Notes: a model not told the origin generated them from the sequence alone. Shown: positions 7,979 to 17,847, counted from the first letter of the stretch. The stretch is 64,000 bases of DNA from Ramlibacter paludis (GCF_022012305.1 NZ_JAKLTM010000004.1:124001-188000); one strand, 5' to 3'. Translations and numbers: made by a program.

Positions 7979-8809
7979 ATGCTGAAGTGCTTGCGTCATG
8001 TGGCTGCAATGACGCTGTTCGTGCTGGCGGGCTGCTCGGACAAACCGTCCAATCTGCCGGTAAGTCATTGGAGACAGGACCCGGATGCATGCATCAGCAG
8101 GACGGCTGCGGCGATTGAAGCCTCCGGCCGACCTTGGCCCAACGAGGTAGTCGATTCTTCGCACCGCGTGCGCCAGTTTGACTTTTGGATCGGCGAACAA
8201 CTTTACGTTTTGCCCGGTGAAACGCCGTTACGCGCGGATCACTTCGCGCCGTTGCACCATCCTTTGCGCTATTGGGTGGTTACCGGAAGTGCTTCCGCAC
8301 TCTTGGGCGTAGCGCCACCTGCAGGGCCAGTGGGGCCGACCTTGTTTGGGCAGGTGAACTGCGACCTGAGCAAGCCAACCGCGGAATGGAAGGAACGGCG
8401 CGAGCCAGCCTTCGCGTCGCGCGATGAGGCGGTCGATTACTACCGGGAGCAGATGCTGGCCCGCCCCGACGCCCTATCTGACGTAGAGGTAAGGCGACGC
8501 GAGGACCTGAAAATGATTGAGCTGCGGGCTCGGGACGTGCGAAATCCGGGCGAATCCGTGGGCCTGTACTTCCCCTTCGATCGGGAGCTAAAGCAAACCA
8601 TCGGCGCGAAGACGTTCTACAAGCCGATCCGCTGCCGGGCGGCTCACGAAGCGCAAGCACCAATGAAGCTTTATGCCACTTGTGTTCTGTGGATTTCCCT
8701 CGCCCCGGGCTTCTGGATTGAGTTTGAGATGTATCAACAGATGCTGCCATACATGGCTCCAGTTCACGACAAGCTACTAGCGACCTTGGTTCGCGCAAGG
8801 ACCAACTGA
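7979..8809 (+). CDS. Lipoprotein of unknown function
   Basis: A 276-residue protein from the ATG at 7979. MLKCLRHVAAMTLFVLAGC gives a typical lipoprotein signal with lipobox LAGC and a serine at +2, predicting the outer membrane. The body includes FDFWIGEQLYVLPGE and YYREQMLARPDAL, and a C-terminal region LYATCVLWISLAPGFWIEFE; I recognise no family. It ends the AT-richer block; the next gene is on the other strand 56 bases away. Confidence 0.65.
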   Translation: MLKCLRHVAAMTLFVLAGCSDKPSNLPVSHWRQDPDACISRTAAAIEASGRPWPNEVVDSSHRVRQFDFWIGEQLYVLPGETPLRADHFAPLHHPLRYWVVTGSASALLGVAPPAGPVGPTLFGQVNCDLSKPTAEWKERREPAFASRDEAVDYYREQMLARPDALSDVEVRRREDLKMIELRARDVRNPGESVGLYFPFDRELKQTIGAKTFYKPIRCRAAHEAQAPMKLYATCVLWISLAPGFWIEFEMYQQMLPYMAPVHDKLLATLVRARTN

Positions 8810-8865
8810 GCATGCCCACATTCCAGGGCGCCATGTTCGCGTGCGGCCAGAACCAGTCGCCCCCT

Positions 8866-9567
8866 TCAAGTTCGCAGCACCCATCCGTCGTCGCCCAACT
8901 GCAACAGCGGGCTATCAAACACCCCCACCACCCTCCCCTTCCTCTCCTCCCCCAACGCATCCTCCCACCTCCGCCCCTGCTTCATCGCCACCCCCGCCCC
9001 GACCACATCCGTCCCCAGCTCCTCCAGCAGATCCCACGCAGCCCTTAACGTCGTCCCGGTACTCACCGCATCATCCACCAGCACCACCCGCCGCCCCTTC
9101 AACAGCGGCAGCAGGTTCGGATCGAGGTAGATCCGCTTGCCCGCCACCGGCGACGTGATGGACTGCACCGGCGCCGAAAGCGCCTCGTCGTACCAGAACT
9201 TGCGCGAGTACCCCATGGGCAGGTAGCGCGCATGCCCCAGCGCCTTCGCCACCGGCGCGGCCAGCGACAGGCCCAGCGTCGGCAAGCCCACCAGCACGTC
9301 CGGCTTCAGCCTGTCGGCGAGCGCGCGCGCCAACATGCCGGCCAGCGCGTCGGCCACGTCCAGCGCAGCCTGGTTCAGGATCAGCGATGCCACCGCATGC
9401 GTGGGCTCGCTCGCCAGCGCGCGAATCGGCAGCACCAGCACGCGCCCATCGGGCAGCTGCGCCGGGTAGCCGTATTGCCACGGCGGCTCCGGGGATGGCG
9501 CGCGGTCGGCGGGCAGCAGTTCCTGCCAGTACGCCGTGGTGGCTTCGGTGAAAGGGGCATTGGGCAT
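8866..9567 (-). CDS. Phosphoribosyltransferase (type I PRTase fold)
   Basis: A 233-residue protein. The PRPP-binding motif RRVVLVDDAVSTGTTL is clear in the C-terminal half, and LKPDVLVGLPTLGLSLA precedes it as the usual core strand and loop. Type I PRTases transfer phosphoribose to bases or carry regulatory roles. The N-terminal 60 residues (TEATTAYWQELLPAD, WQYGYPAQLPDGRVLVLPIR) form a cap I cannot link to one substrate; similar proteins are annotated adenine/orotate PRTase-like. It begins 11 bases after the last gene of the peptide-type ABC transporter and is probably in the same transcript. Confidence 0.85.
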   Translation of the reverse strand: MPNAPFTEATTAYWQELLPADRAPSPEPPWQYGYPAQLPDGRVLVLPIRALASEPTHAVASLILNQAALDVADALAGMLARALADRLKPDVLVGLPTLGLSLAAPVAKALGHARYLPMGYSRKFWYDEALSAPVQSITSPVAGKRIYLDPNLLPLLKGRRVVLVDDAVSTGTTLRAAWDLLEELGTDVVGAGVAMKQGRRWEDALGEERKGRVVGVFDSPLLQLGDDGWVLRT

Positions 9568-9578
9568 CGAAAGATCTC

Positions 9579-10393
<815 letters not shown>

Positions 10394-10397
<4 letters not shown>

Positions 10398-11470
10398 GGC
10401 GACGGCTCCGAGGGGGCGGCGGGGGATGGATCCCGGGTCGAGCCCGGGATGACAAGGCTGGGAGGCTCGGCCGACTCCCAGGCCCGCAAGGCAAACGGCT
10501 CGCCGCCGAAGTGGCAGCGATCCTCCCCACCCAGGCGGTGCACCAGCGGCGGCTCCACCGTGTCGCACAGACCGGGCCGCGCGATCGGGCAGCGCGGATG
10601 GAAGCGGCAGCCGGTGGGCCAGCGGCCAGCGGCCGGCACGCCGCCGGGGATCGAGAACAGCGCATGGGCGCGCGACGCCGGGCTCAGCATGCTGCCCAGG
10701 AGGCCTTGCGTGTAAGGATGCACCGGCTGCTCGAACAAGGGCAGCACCGGCCGGTGTTCGACGATCTCGCCGCCGTACATCACGTTCACCTGCTGGCAGG
10801 TTTCGGCCACCACGCCCAGGTCGTGCGTGATCAGCAGGATGCCCAGCTGCAACTCGCGCCGCAGCCGCACCAACAGCTTGAGGATGCCGGACTGCACCGT
10901 GACGTCGAGCGCGGTCGTCGGCTCGTCGGCGATCAGCAGTGCCGGCTGCAGCGCCAATGCCGCGGCGATCAGCACGCGCTGGCGCATGCCGCCGCTCAAC
11001 TCGTGCGGATACTGCTTCGCCACCTGCGCGGCGCGCGGCAGCTCCATGAGGTCCAGCAGTTCGAGCACGCGCGCCTGCAGGCCCTCGGTGCGGCCGTGGG
11101 CGCGCAGCGGCTCGGCGATCTGCCGGCCGATGGGCACCAGCGGGTCGAGGTAGCTGGTCGGGTCCTGGAACACCATGCCGACGCGCGCACCGCGCACCCG
11201 GCGCAGCGCCTCGCCGTCCAGCGCCGTCAGGTCCTCGCCTTCCAGCAGCACCTGGCCGCCGGCCACGCGCGCCTGCGGCGTGGGGAAGAGGCGCATCACG
11301 GCAAAGGCCGTCATCGACTTGCCCGAGCCGGACTCGCCCACCAGCGCCACGGCCTCGCCGCGCTGCACGGTGAGCGAAACGTCACGCACCACGCGCACGG
11401 CGGACGCGCCCTCGCCGATGTCGACCGACAGCTTGCGCAGTTCCAGCAGCGTTTGTACGGATGCGTTCAT
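10394..11470 (-). CDS. Dipeptide/oligopeptide ABC transporter ATP-binding protein (DppD-like)
   Basis: A 358-residue ATPase with Walker [10 protein letters not shown], signature LSGGMRQR, Walker [13 protein letters not shown] and H-loop ITHDLGVV. The C-terminal region carries the family's cysteine cluster ([11 protein letters not shown], then GLCDTVEP and RCHF). Beyond the normal end the frame runs on through about 30 residues, including [15 protein letters not shown], which is the translation of a palindromic dispersed repeat. The tail is therefore probably an acquired, non-functional extension. It overlaps the neighbours on both sides by four bases. Confidence 0.93.
10430..10450. repeat. 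REP-like palindrome absorbed into the dppD-like 3' end
   Basis: Arms ATCCCGGG and CCCGGGAT with a 5-base loop TCGAG form an 8-base perfect stem. On the minus strand it encodes VIPGSTRDP in the tail of the DppD-like protein, a peptide well known as a translated intergenic repeat in proteobacterial genomes. It precedes the start of the DppF-like gene by about 33 bases. Confidence 0.7.
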
Positions 11471-12285
11471 CGCTCGCGCCTCTTCGGGTTCAAGGCATCG
11501 TTCAGCGCGTCGCCCAGCAGGTTGAACGACAGCACCGTGAGCGCGATCGCCAGCCCCGGAAAGGCCGACATCCACCAGGCATCGCGCAGGTACTGCTGCG
11601 CGTCGTTGAGCATCGCGCCCCAGGACACGCGGTTGGGGTCGCCGAGGCCGAAGAACGAGAGGCTCGCTTCCATCAGGATCGCCATGGCGACGTCGAGCGA
11701 AGCCAGCACGATGATGGGCGCCGCCGCGTTGGGCAGGATCTGCCGCGCCAGCAGCGCCGCGTGGCCCATGCCGCCGACCCGCGCCGCGTCGACGAACTGC
11801 GCCGAGCGCAGCGTCGCCACGCTGGCCCGCACCACGCGCGCGAGCTGCGGCCAGGCCAGCAGCGCGATCACCAGGATCATCTTCGGCAGGCTCGCGCCGA
11901 ACAGCGCCACCACGATCAGCGCCACCACGAAGCGCGGCAGGGTCTGGAAGAACTCGGCCACGCGCATCAGCAGCGTGTCGACCCAGCCGCCGCAGTAGCC
12001 GGCCAGCGCGCCGATGGCGACGCCCACGCACACGGCGACGAAGGCACTCGCGAGGCCCACCAGCAGCGAGACGCGGCTGCCATCGAGCGTGCGCGAGAGG
12101 ATGTCGCGCCCCAGTTCGTCGGTGCCCAGCAGGTAGCCGGTGGTGAGCGGCGGCCGCAGCGCGTCCTGTCCACCCGACAAGGGATCGTGCGGGCTGATCC
12201 ACGGCGCCAGCAATGCGCACAGCACCAGCAGCACGAGATAGGCGAGCGCGAGCCGCGCGCTCCAATGGCGCAAGAGCCGGCTCAT
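11467..12285 (-). CDS. Dipeptide/oligopeptide ABC transporter permease (DppC-like)
   Basis: A 272-residue inner-membrane protein. The N-terminal TM (LAYLVLLVLCALLAPWI) is followed by the OppC_N-type stretch PLTTGYLLGTDELGRDILSR, then five more hydrophobic segments. The EAA loop, which contacts the ATPases, is seen around EASLSFFGLGDPNRVSWGAM, the classical C-subunit signature. It overlaps both neighbours by four bases within the five-gene operon. Confidence 0.94.
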   Translation of the reverse strand: MSRLLRHWSARLALAYLVLLVLCALLAPWISPHDPLSGGQDALRPPLTTGYLLGTDELGRDILSRTLDGSRVSLLVGLASAFVAVCVGVAIGALAGYCGGWVDTLLMRVAEFFQTLPRFVVALIVVALFGASLPKMILVIALLAWPQLARVVRASVATLRSAQFVDAARVGGMGHAALLARQILPNAAAPIIVLASLDVAMAILMEASLSFFGLGDPNRVSWGAMLNDAQQYLRDAWWMSAFPGLAIALTVLSFNLLGDALNDALNPKRRER

Positions 12286-13247
12286 GCGCGCTCCACCCGC
12301 GGGTCCAGCCAGCGATGCAGCACGTCGGTGAGCAGGTTGGCCACCACCACCGTGGCCGACACCATCAGCAGGATCGCCAGCATCACCGGGTAGTCGCGCT
12401 TGGAGATCGACTCGAACAGCAGCCGGCCGATGCCCGGCCAGGCGAACACCGTCTCGATGAGCGCCGAGCCGGCCAGAACGAAGCCCACGTTGTAGCCGAT
12501 CACCGTGAGCACCGGCGCCGCCGCATTGCGCAGCGCGTGGCCGACGATCACCGTCCACTCGCCGGCGCCGCGGGCGCGCGAGGCCAGCACGTAGTCGGCG
12601 TGCAGCACTTCCAGCATCGATGCGCGGGTGATGCGCGTGATCAGCGTCAGGTAGCGCAGCGACAGCGCGAAGGCCGGCAGCACCAGGTAGCGCAGGTGGG
12701 TGACGAAACCGTCCCAGCCGGGGGCCGCGCCGCGGATCGGGTTGTTGCCCTGCGATGGCAGCCAGCCCAGGCCGATGGCGAAGCCGAGGATCAGCAGCTG
12801 CCCCAGCCAGAAGTCGGGCACCGAGTAGCCGATGGAGCTCGCGGCCTGGATGCCGCCATCCAGCGGCTTGCCGGCGCGCATCGCGGCGAGCACGCCGAGC
12901 GCGATGCCCACCACGCTCGCGAACAGCAGCGCGGTGAGCGTGAGCTCCAGCGTCGCGCCCAGGCGCGACACGATCAGTTCGGCCACCGGCTGCTGCGCGG
13001 CAAACGAGTAGCCGAAGTCGCCGTGCAGCACCTTCAGCAGGTAGTGCCCTAGCTGTACCCACACCGGTTGGTCCAGGCCGTACTCGCGCCGCATCTGCGC
13101 CAGGTATTCCGGCGGCGCCGGGAAGTCGCCCACCAGCAAGGTGATGGGGTCGCCGGGCGTGAAGGCGATCAGCAGGAAGTTGAGCACCACCACCGCCAGC
13201 AGCAGCGGCAGCGCGTGCAGCACGCGGCGCAGGACGAAGGCGAGCAT
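12282..13247 (-). CDS. Dipeptide/oligopeptide ABC transporter permease (DppB-like)
   Basis: A 321-residue inner-membrane protein with the B-subunit layout: TM1 (LPLLLAVVVLNFLLIAFTPG), the periplasmic segment containing PVWVQLGHYLLKVLHGDFGY, then five TMs. RASMLEVLHADYVLASRARG is the EAA-like coupling loop. It starts ten bases after the stop of the substrate-binding protein and overlaps the DppC-like gene by four bases. Confidence 0.94.
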   Translation of the reverse strand: MLAFVLRRVLHALPLLLAVVVLNFLLIAFTPGDPITLLVGDFPAPPEYLAQMRREYGLDQPVWVQLGHYLLKVLHGDFGYSFAAQQPVAELIVSRLGATLELTLTALLFASVVGIALGVLAAMRAGKPLDGGIQAASSIGYSVPDFWLGQLLILGFAIGLGWLPSQGNNPIRGAAPGWDGFVTHLRYLVLPAFALSLRYLTLITRITRASMLEVLHADYVLASRARGAGEWTVIVGHALRNAAAPVLTVIGYNVGFVLAGSALIETVFAWPGIGRLLFESISKRDYPVMLAILLMVSATVVVANLLTDVLHRWLDPRVERA

Positions 13248-13257
13248 GAAGGCCCGC

Positions 13258-14859
13258 TCAGCCCATCTTCACGCCGGCCCACTGGTCGCGCGCGTCCAGG
13301 GCCGGGAACACGTTCTGCAGTTTCAGGCTGGCGGTGTCCACCGTCTCCTCGTCGAACAGCACCAGGCTGGGCAGGTCCTCGTTCAGGATCGCCTGCAGCT
13401 CGCGGTAGGCCTTGGCGCGCGCGCCGCGGTCGGCCAGCGTGGCGGCCTGCGCCAGCAGCTCGTCGACCTTGGCGTTGGAGTAGCCGCTGGCGTTGGTGTT
13501 CGGCGCGGTGCCGGTGTAGGTGTTGTACAGGCGCGTGTAGCCGATGGCGGGGTCGCCGGCGGAGAAGTAAGAGCCCAGCGTGATGTCGAACTCGCGCTTG
13601 GCGAACACGCGGTCGTAATAAACCGAGCGCTCCAGCGGCTGCAGGCTCACCTCCAGCCCGATGGCGCGCAGGTTCTCCTGGATGATCTGCGCCTGGCCGC
13701 GCATCTGCGCCCGCGCCACGTCGAAGGGCATGCGCAGCGTCACCGTGTTGGGCTTGATGCCGGCCTTGGCCAGCAGCGCCTTGGCCTTCGCGGGGTCGAA
13801 GGGATACTTCTTCGCGTAGCTGGCTTCCTCGTTCAGCAGCCACTTGAAGCCGTCGCCGAAGGCGCCGTAGCCCGGGCGGGCGATGCCGTTCATCACCTGC
13901 TTCACCAGGCGCGGCCGGTCGATGGCGAGCGCCAGCGCATGCCGCACGTCCTTGTTCGCGAACAGCGGCGCGCGCGTGTTGAACATCATGAAGTAGATGG
14001 CCGGGATGTTCACGCCGCGGCGCGCGTACAGCTTCTTGTCGGCCAGGATGCGCGGCACCTCGGGCTTGGGGGTGTAGAAGTCCAGCAGCTCGTCGACTTC
14101 GCCGGCCTGCAGCGCCGGCACGCGGTTGGCCGCCTGCGGGATCACCTGGAAGATGATCGATTCGAGATAAGGCTTGCCCGCGTCCCAGTACTGTTCGTTG
14201 CGCACCAGCGTGATGCTGGTGCCGCGCTTCCATTCGCCGAAGCGGAAGGGGCCGGTGCCCACCGGGCGCTGGTTGGCGGGGTTGCTCACCACGGCCGTGC
14301 CTTCGTAGATGTGGCGCGGCAGGATGGGCGCGTCGAACACCGTCATCTGCGAGAGGAAAGGCGCATACGGCTTCTGCAGCCGCACCACCACCGTGCCGGC
14401 GTCGGGCGTGTCGACTTCCACGCCCTGGCTCTTGAAGACCGGCGCCGCACGCGGGTGCAGCTTGCCGACGATCTCCATCAGGCTGTAGCGCACGTCGGCA
14501 CTGGTGAACTCCTTGCCGTCGTGCCACTTGACGCCGCGGCGCAGGGTGAAGCGATAGGTCTTGCCGTCGGGCGACACCGTCCAGGCGGTGGCCAGCGCGG
14601 GTTGCGGGTTGTAGTCCTTGTCGAGCCAGACCAGGCCTTCGAGGATCTTGGCGGAGACGTCGCCGGCCGCGAAGTCGCTGGTGGTGCCGAGGTTGAGCGT
14701 GGGCGGGTCGGCGTCGATCGCCAGCACCGCCGTGCCTTTGCCGCCCGCCGCCCACAGGGAAGGAGCGCCCAGGCCGCCCGCCACGGCAAGTGCCAGGCTG
14801 GCGGCCTGGCGGCGATTGAGGGTGGGGATGGCGGCTGGGGTCGGGGTGCGGATCGGCAT
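13258..14859 (-). CDS. ABC transporter substrate-binding protein, peptide family (SBP_bac_5)
   Basis: A 533-residue periplasmic receptor. NRRQAASLALAVAGGLGAPS is a signal peptide with an RR pair. Characteristic SBP family 5 motifs follow: LEGLVWLDKDYNPQPALA, WTVSPDGKTYRFTLRRGVKW, RPVGTGPFRF and RHALALAIDRP. It delivers peptides or similar amides to the adjacent permeases. The ATG at 14859 is used here; a further ATG at 14880 is in frame and would overlap the start codon of the divergent M20 gene. There is almost no space for a conventional promoter upstream. Confidence 0.92.
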   Translation of the reverse strand: MPIRTPTPAAIPTLNRRQAASLALAVAGGLGAPSLWAAGGKGTAVLAIDADPPTLNLGTTSDFAAGDVSAKILEGLVWLDKDYNPQPALATAWTVSPDGKTYRFTLRRGVKWHDGKEFTSADVRYSLMEIVGKLHPRAAPVFKSQGVEVDTPDAGTVVVRLQKPYAPFLSQMTVFDAPILPRHIYEGTAVVSNPANQRPVGTGPFRFGEWKRGTSITLVRNEQYWDAGKPYLESIIFQVIPQAANRVPALQAGEVDELLDFYTPKPEVPRILADKKLYARRGVNIPAIYFMMFNTRAPLFANKDVRHALALAIDRPRLVKQVMNGIARPGYGAFGDGFKWLLNEEASYAKKYPFDPAKAKALLAKAGIKPNTVTLRMPFDVARAQMRGQAQIIQENLRAIGLEVSLQPLERSVYYDRVFAKREFDITLGSYFSAGDPAIGYTRLYNTYTGTAPNTNASGYSNAKVDELLAQAATLADRGARAKAYRELQAILNEDLPSLVLFDEETVDTASLKLQNVFPALDARDQWAGVKMG

Positions 14860-14878
14860 AGTGGAAAATGTAAAGCAC

Positions 14879-16063
14879 ATGCCGTACCTACCCATCCACC
14901 CGGGCATCGCCGCCACGCGCGACGAGATGGTCGCCCTGCGCCGCCAGATCCACGCCGAGCCCGAACTGGGCTACGAGGAACACGCCACCTCCGAGCGGGT
15001 GGCCGAGCGCCTGGCGCGCTGGGGCTACACGGTGCACCGCGGCCTCGGGGGCACCGGCGTGGTCGGGCAACTGCGGGTGGGCGACGGCGGCAAGCGCCTG
15101 GGCCTGCGCGCCGACATGGACGCGCTGCCCATGACCGAGACCACCGGCCTGCCGTGGGCGAGCCGCACGCCGGGCCGCATGCATGCCTGCGGCCACGACG
15201 GCCACACGGCCACGCTGCTGGCCGCGGCGCAGCTGCTGGCCGTGACGCGCGGCTTCAGCGGCACGCTGAACCTGATCTTCCAGCCGGCCGAGGAAGGCCT
15301 GCTGGGCGCCAAGAAGATGGTGGACGAGGGCTTGTTCGAGCGCTTCCCCTGCGACAACGTCTACGCCTTCCACAACGAACCCGGCTTCGCGGCGCAGCGC
15401 TTCGGCTTCCTGGCCGGGCCGATCTACAGCTCCTCCGACACCGCGGTGATCACCATCGAGGGCAAAGGCGGCCACGGCGCCATGCCGCACACCACGGTGG
15501 ACCCGATCGTGGTGTCCGCGCACCTGATCCTGGCGCTGCAGACGCTGGTGTCGCGCGAGGTCGATCCGAACGAGATGGCGGTCGTGACCGTGGGCGCAAT
15601 GACCGCGGGCCGCGCGCCCAACGTGATTCCCTCCAGCGCCGAACTGAAGCTCACGGTGCGCGCGCGCCGGCCCGAAGTGCGCGCCTTCCTGCGCGACCGC
15701 ATCACCGCGATGGCGCAGGCCCAGGCCGCCGTGCATGGCGCGACGGCCAAGGTGGATTACCAGTGGAAGTCGCCGCCCTGCATCAACGATGCCGCAGCCA
15801 CGGAGTTCGCACGCAAGGTGGCGGTGGAGACGATGGGCGAGGATGCGCTGATCCCCGACATGGCGCCGCTGCAGGCCAGCGACGACTTCGCCTTCATGCT
15901 GAATGCGGTGCCGGGCTGCTACCTCGTGGTCGGCAACGGCAACGGCAAGCCGGGCGAAGGGCCGGGCTGCATGGTGCACAACACCGGCTACGACTTCAAC
16001 GACGACCTGCTGCCCACCACGGCGAGCTACTGGGTGTCGCTGGTGCAGGCTTACTTGCGCTGA
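14879..16063 (+). CDS. M20 family amidohydrolase/metallopeptidase
   Basis: A 394-residue cytoplasmic metalloenzyme of the hippurate hydrolase/IAA-amino acid hydrolase type. Metal-site motifs are ADMDALPM, HACGHDGHTATLL and QPAEEGLLGAKKM; the lid domain starts at GKGGHGAMPHTTVDP; the last ligand region is NTGYDFNDDLLP. It probably cleaves an N-acyl amino acid or small peptide brought in by the divergent transporter (inference from context). Its ATG is 19 bases from the start codon of the receptor gene on the other strand. Its 3' end overlaps the convergent LysR gene by 13 bases. Confidence 0.93.
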   Translation: MPYLPIHPGIAATRDEMVALRRQIHAEPELGYEEHATSERVAERLARWGYTVHRGLGGTGVVGQLRVGDGGKRLGLRADMDALPMTETTGLPWASRTPGRMHACGHDGHTATLLAAAQLLAVTRGFSGTLNLIFQPAEEGLLGAKKMVDEGLFERFPCDNVYAFHNEPGFAAQRFGFLAGPIYSSSDTAVITIEGKGGHGAMPHTTVDPIVVSAHLILALQTLVSREVDPNEMAVVTVGAMTAGRAPNVIPSSAELKLTVRARRPEVRAFLRDRITAMAQAQAAVHGATAKVDYQWKSPPCINDAAATEFARKVAVETMGEDALIPDMAPLQASDDFAFMLNAVPGCYLVVGNGNGKPGEGPGCMVHNTGYDFNDDLLPTTASYWVSLVQAYLR

Positions 16064-16959
16064 GCGCGCTTGAACATCGCCCGCAGCTGGTCGTAGAAGC
16101 GCTGGGCGACGGGCGTCAGCCGCCGGCCTTCGAGCGTCAGCAGCCCTACCTCGCGCGTCGCATCGACGTCCGAGAGCTTGACCGCCACCAACGTCGGATG
16201 GTCCTTCGCCACTGCCAGCGCAGGCACGATCCCTACGCCCAGCCCCGCCTCGACCATCGCCAGCAGCGTGGCCACGTGCGCAACCTCCAGCCACGGCTGC
16301 GGCGGATGGCCGCGCACCGAGAAGTACTCGTCGAGAACCTGCCGGTTGCGGCTGGTGCGCGCGACGGCCAGCCATGATTCGTCGCTCACGTCGGCCACCT
16401 TGACCGCACGCCTGCGCGCCAGCGGATGGTCGCGCCGCAGCACCAGCACGTAAGGGTCGCGCCAGAGCGGCTCGAAGGCCAGCGGTGCGTCCGCCGTGCC
16501 GTGGAAGCCGAAGGCGAAATCGGCTTCGCCCGTCACGACTGCGGCCGCGACATCGGCCATGCCCTCGTCGATGACCCGGATGCGCACGTTGGGCATCTTT
16601 TCGCAGAAGGCCTGGATGGCGCGCGGCATGAAGGAAGTCGCGACGCTGGGCACGCAGGCGACGCTGACCCGCCCCGCATGGCGCGCCGAGATCTCGTTGA
16701 TGCCCAGCACGGCCGACTCCAGGTCGTCCAGCGCCGCGCGGGCCCGTTCGAGGAACGCTTCGCCGACGCGGGTCAGGCGCACGTCGCGCGTGCTGCGCGT
16801 GAAGAGGCGCACGGCGAGGATCTCTTCCAGCTTGGCAACCCGCCGTCCCAGCGCGGGCGACGAAAGATGCAGGTCCTTGGCCGCGGCACGGAAGCTTCCC
16901 TTGTCGGCCACGGCGACAAAGGCCTGCAGCTGCTGCAGATCGAAATTGATGCGTTTCAC
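16051..16959 (-). CDS. LysR family transcriptional regulator
   Basis: A 302-residue regulator. The start is taken as GTG at 16959 (VKRINFDLQQLQAFVAVAD), which puts the helix-turn-helix (GSFRAAAKDLHLSSPALGRR) at the usual distance; the frame is open upstream without a better start. The effector domain runs from GRVSVACVPSV to the end. It is divergent from the ModA-like gene at 17045 and may control it. Confidence 0.88.
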   Translation of the reverse strand: MKRINFDLQQLQAFVAVADKGSFRAAAKDLHLSSPALGRRVAKLEEILAVRLFTRSTRDVRLTRVGEAFLERARAALDDLESAVLGINEISARHAGRVSVACVPSVATSFMPRAIQAFCEKMPNVRIRVIDEGMADVAAAVVTGEADFAFGFHGTADAPLAFEPLWRDPYVLVLRRDHPLARRRAVKVADVSDESWLAVARTSRNRQVLDEYFSVRGHPPQPWLEVAHVATLLAMVEAGLGVGIVPALAVAKDHPTLVAVKLSDVDATREVGLLTLEGRRLTPVAQRFYDQLRAMFKRAQRK

Positions 16960-16979
16960 GCAACCAGTGTATTGAAATT

Positions 16980-16992
16980 TGCGCTTGATGCA
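16980..16992. promoter_or_regulatory. Candidate LysR-type site in the divergent gap
   Basis: TGCGCTTGATGCA has three-base inverted ends (TGC/GCA) and satisfies T-N11-A. It lies in the 85-base gap between the LysR gene and the ModA-like gene. This is weak, short-palindrome evidence only. Confidence 0.25.
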
Positions 16993-17044
16993 GCAGTGCG
17001 CCGGGCCGAAGATCCGCTTCCCGATCCCGCCCATCCCTCCCGCC

Positions 17045-17824
17045 ATGTCCCGTTCCAAGCTCAAGCATTTCGTCGCTGCCGCCGCCCTCCTGGCTTCCGG
17101 CCTCGCGCTCGCCGACCCGCTGGTCGTCGCCTCTTCCGGCGGCTTCGCTGCCGCCTACAAGGAACTCGTGAAGCAGTGGCAGCGCGAGCCCGGCCGCGAG
17201 GTGAACTCGGTGTGGGGCCCGTCGATGGGCCAGACGGCCAACGCCATTCCGCAACGGCTCGCGCGCAGCGAGCCGCTCGACGTGGTGATCATGGTGGGCG
17301 ACGCGCTGGACAAGCTGATGGCGTCCGGCCAGCTCGTGCCGGGCAGCAAGGTCGTGCTCGCCGACTCGACCATCGCCTGCGCGGTTCCGCAAGGCAACCC
17401 GCGCCCCGCCATCGACACCGTGGCCGGGCTGAAGGCCGCGCTGCTGGCCGCGCGTTCGGTCGCCTGGTCCGACAGCGCCAGCGGTGAATACATCGAGCGC
17501 GAGATGCTCGACAAGCTCGGCGTCGCCGAGCAGGTGCGCCCCAAGGGCCGCAAGATTCCGGCCACGCCGGTGGGCGAGATCATCGCCCAGCGCGAGGCCG
17601 ACTTCGGCTGCCAGCAGCGCAGCGAGTTGCTGCCGGTCAAGGGCATCGACATCGTCGGCGACCTGCCGCCTGAGGTGCAGTACGTCACCCAGTTCTCCGC
17701 CGCCGTCGTTGCCAAGAGCGCCCACAAGGAGGAAGCGCAGCGCTTCCTGCAGTTCCTCTCCGCGCCGCAGAACGCCGGCGTGATCCGCGACACCGGCCTG
17801 GTGCCGAAGTCGTCCTCCCGCTAA
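17045..17824 (+). CDS. Periplasmic substrate-binding protein, ModA-like
   Basis: A 259-residue protein with signal peptide SKLKHFVAAAALLASGLALA. The mature start DPLVVASSGGFAAAYKELV resembles ModA-type binding proteins (PBP type 2 fold), where an SSGG-like loop binds an anion, and EPLDVVIMVGDALDKLMASG fits the family hinge region. No permease or ATPase for molybdate is next to it, so the ligand is uncertain. Its TAA overlaps an ATG in frame with the Bug receptor gene that follows. Confidence 0.8.
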   Translation: MSRSKLKHFVAAAALLASGLALADPLVVASSGGFAAAYKELVKQWQREPGREVNSVWGPSMGQTANAIPQRLARSEPLDVVIMVGDALDKLMASGQLVPGSKVVLADSTIACAVPQGNPRPAIDTVAGLKAALLAARSVAWSDSASGEYIEREMLDKLGVAEQVRPKGRKIPATPVGEIIAQREADFGCQQRSELLPVKGIDIVGDLPPEVQYVTQFSAAVVAKSAHKEEAQRFLQFLSAPQNAGVIRDTGLVPKSSSR

Positions 17825-17847
17825 TGCGCTTTCCCGAAAGAATCCCG

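Noticed and set aside
13141..17725. Very long antisense open frames opposite the transporter, M20 and LysR genes
   Set aside because: They are complementary shadows produced by high GC at third positions; the sense genes have full domain motifs and consistent operon spacing.
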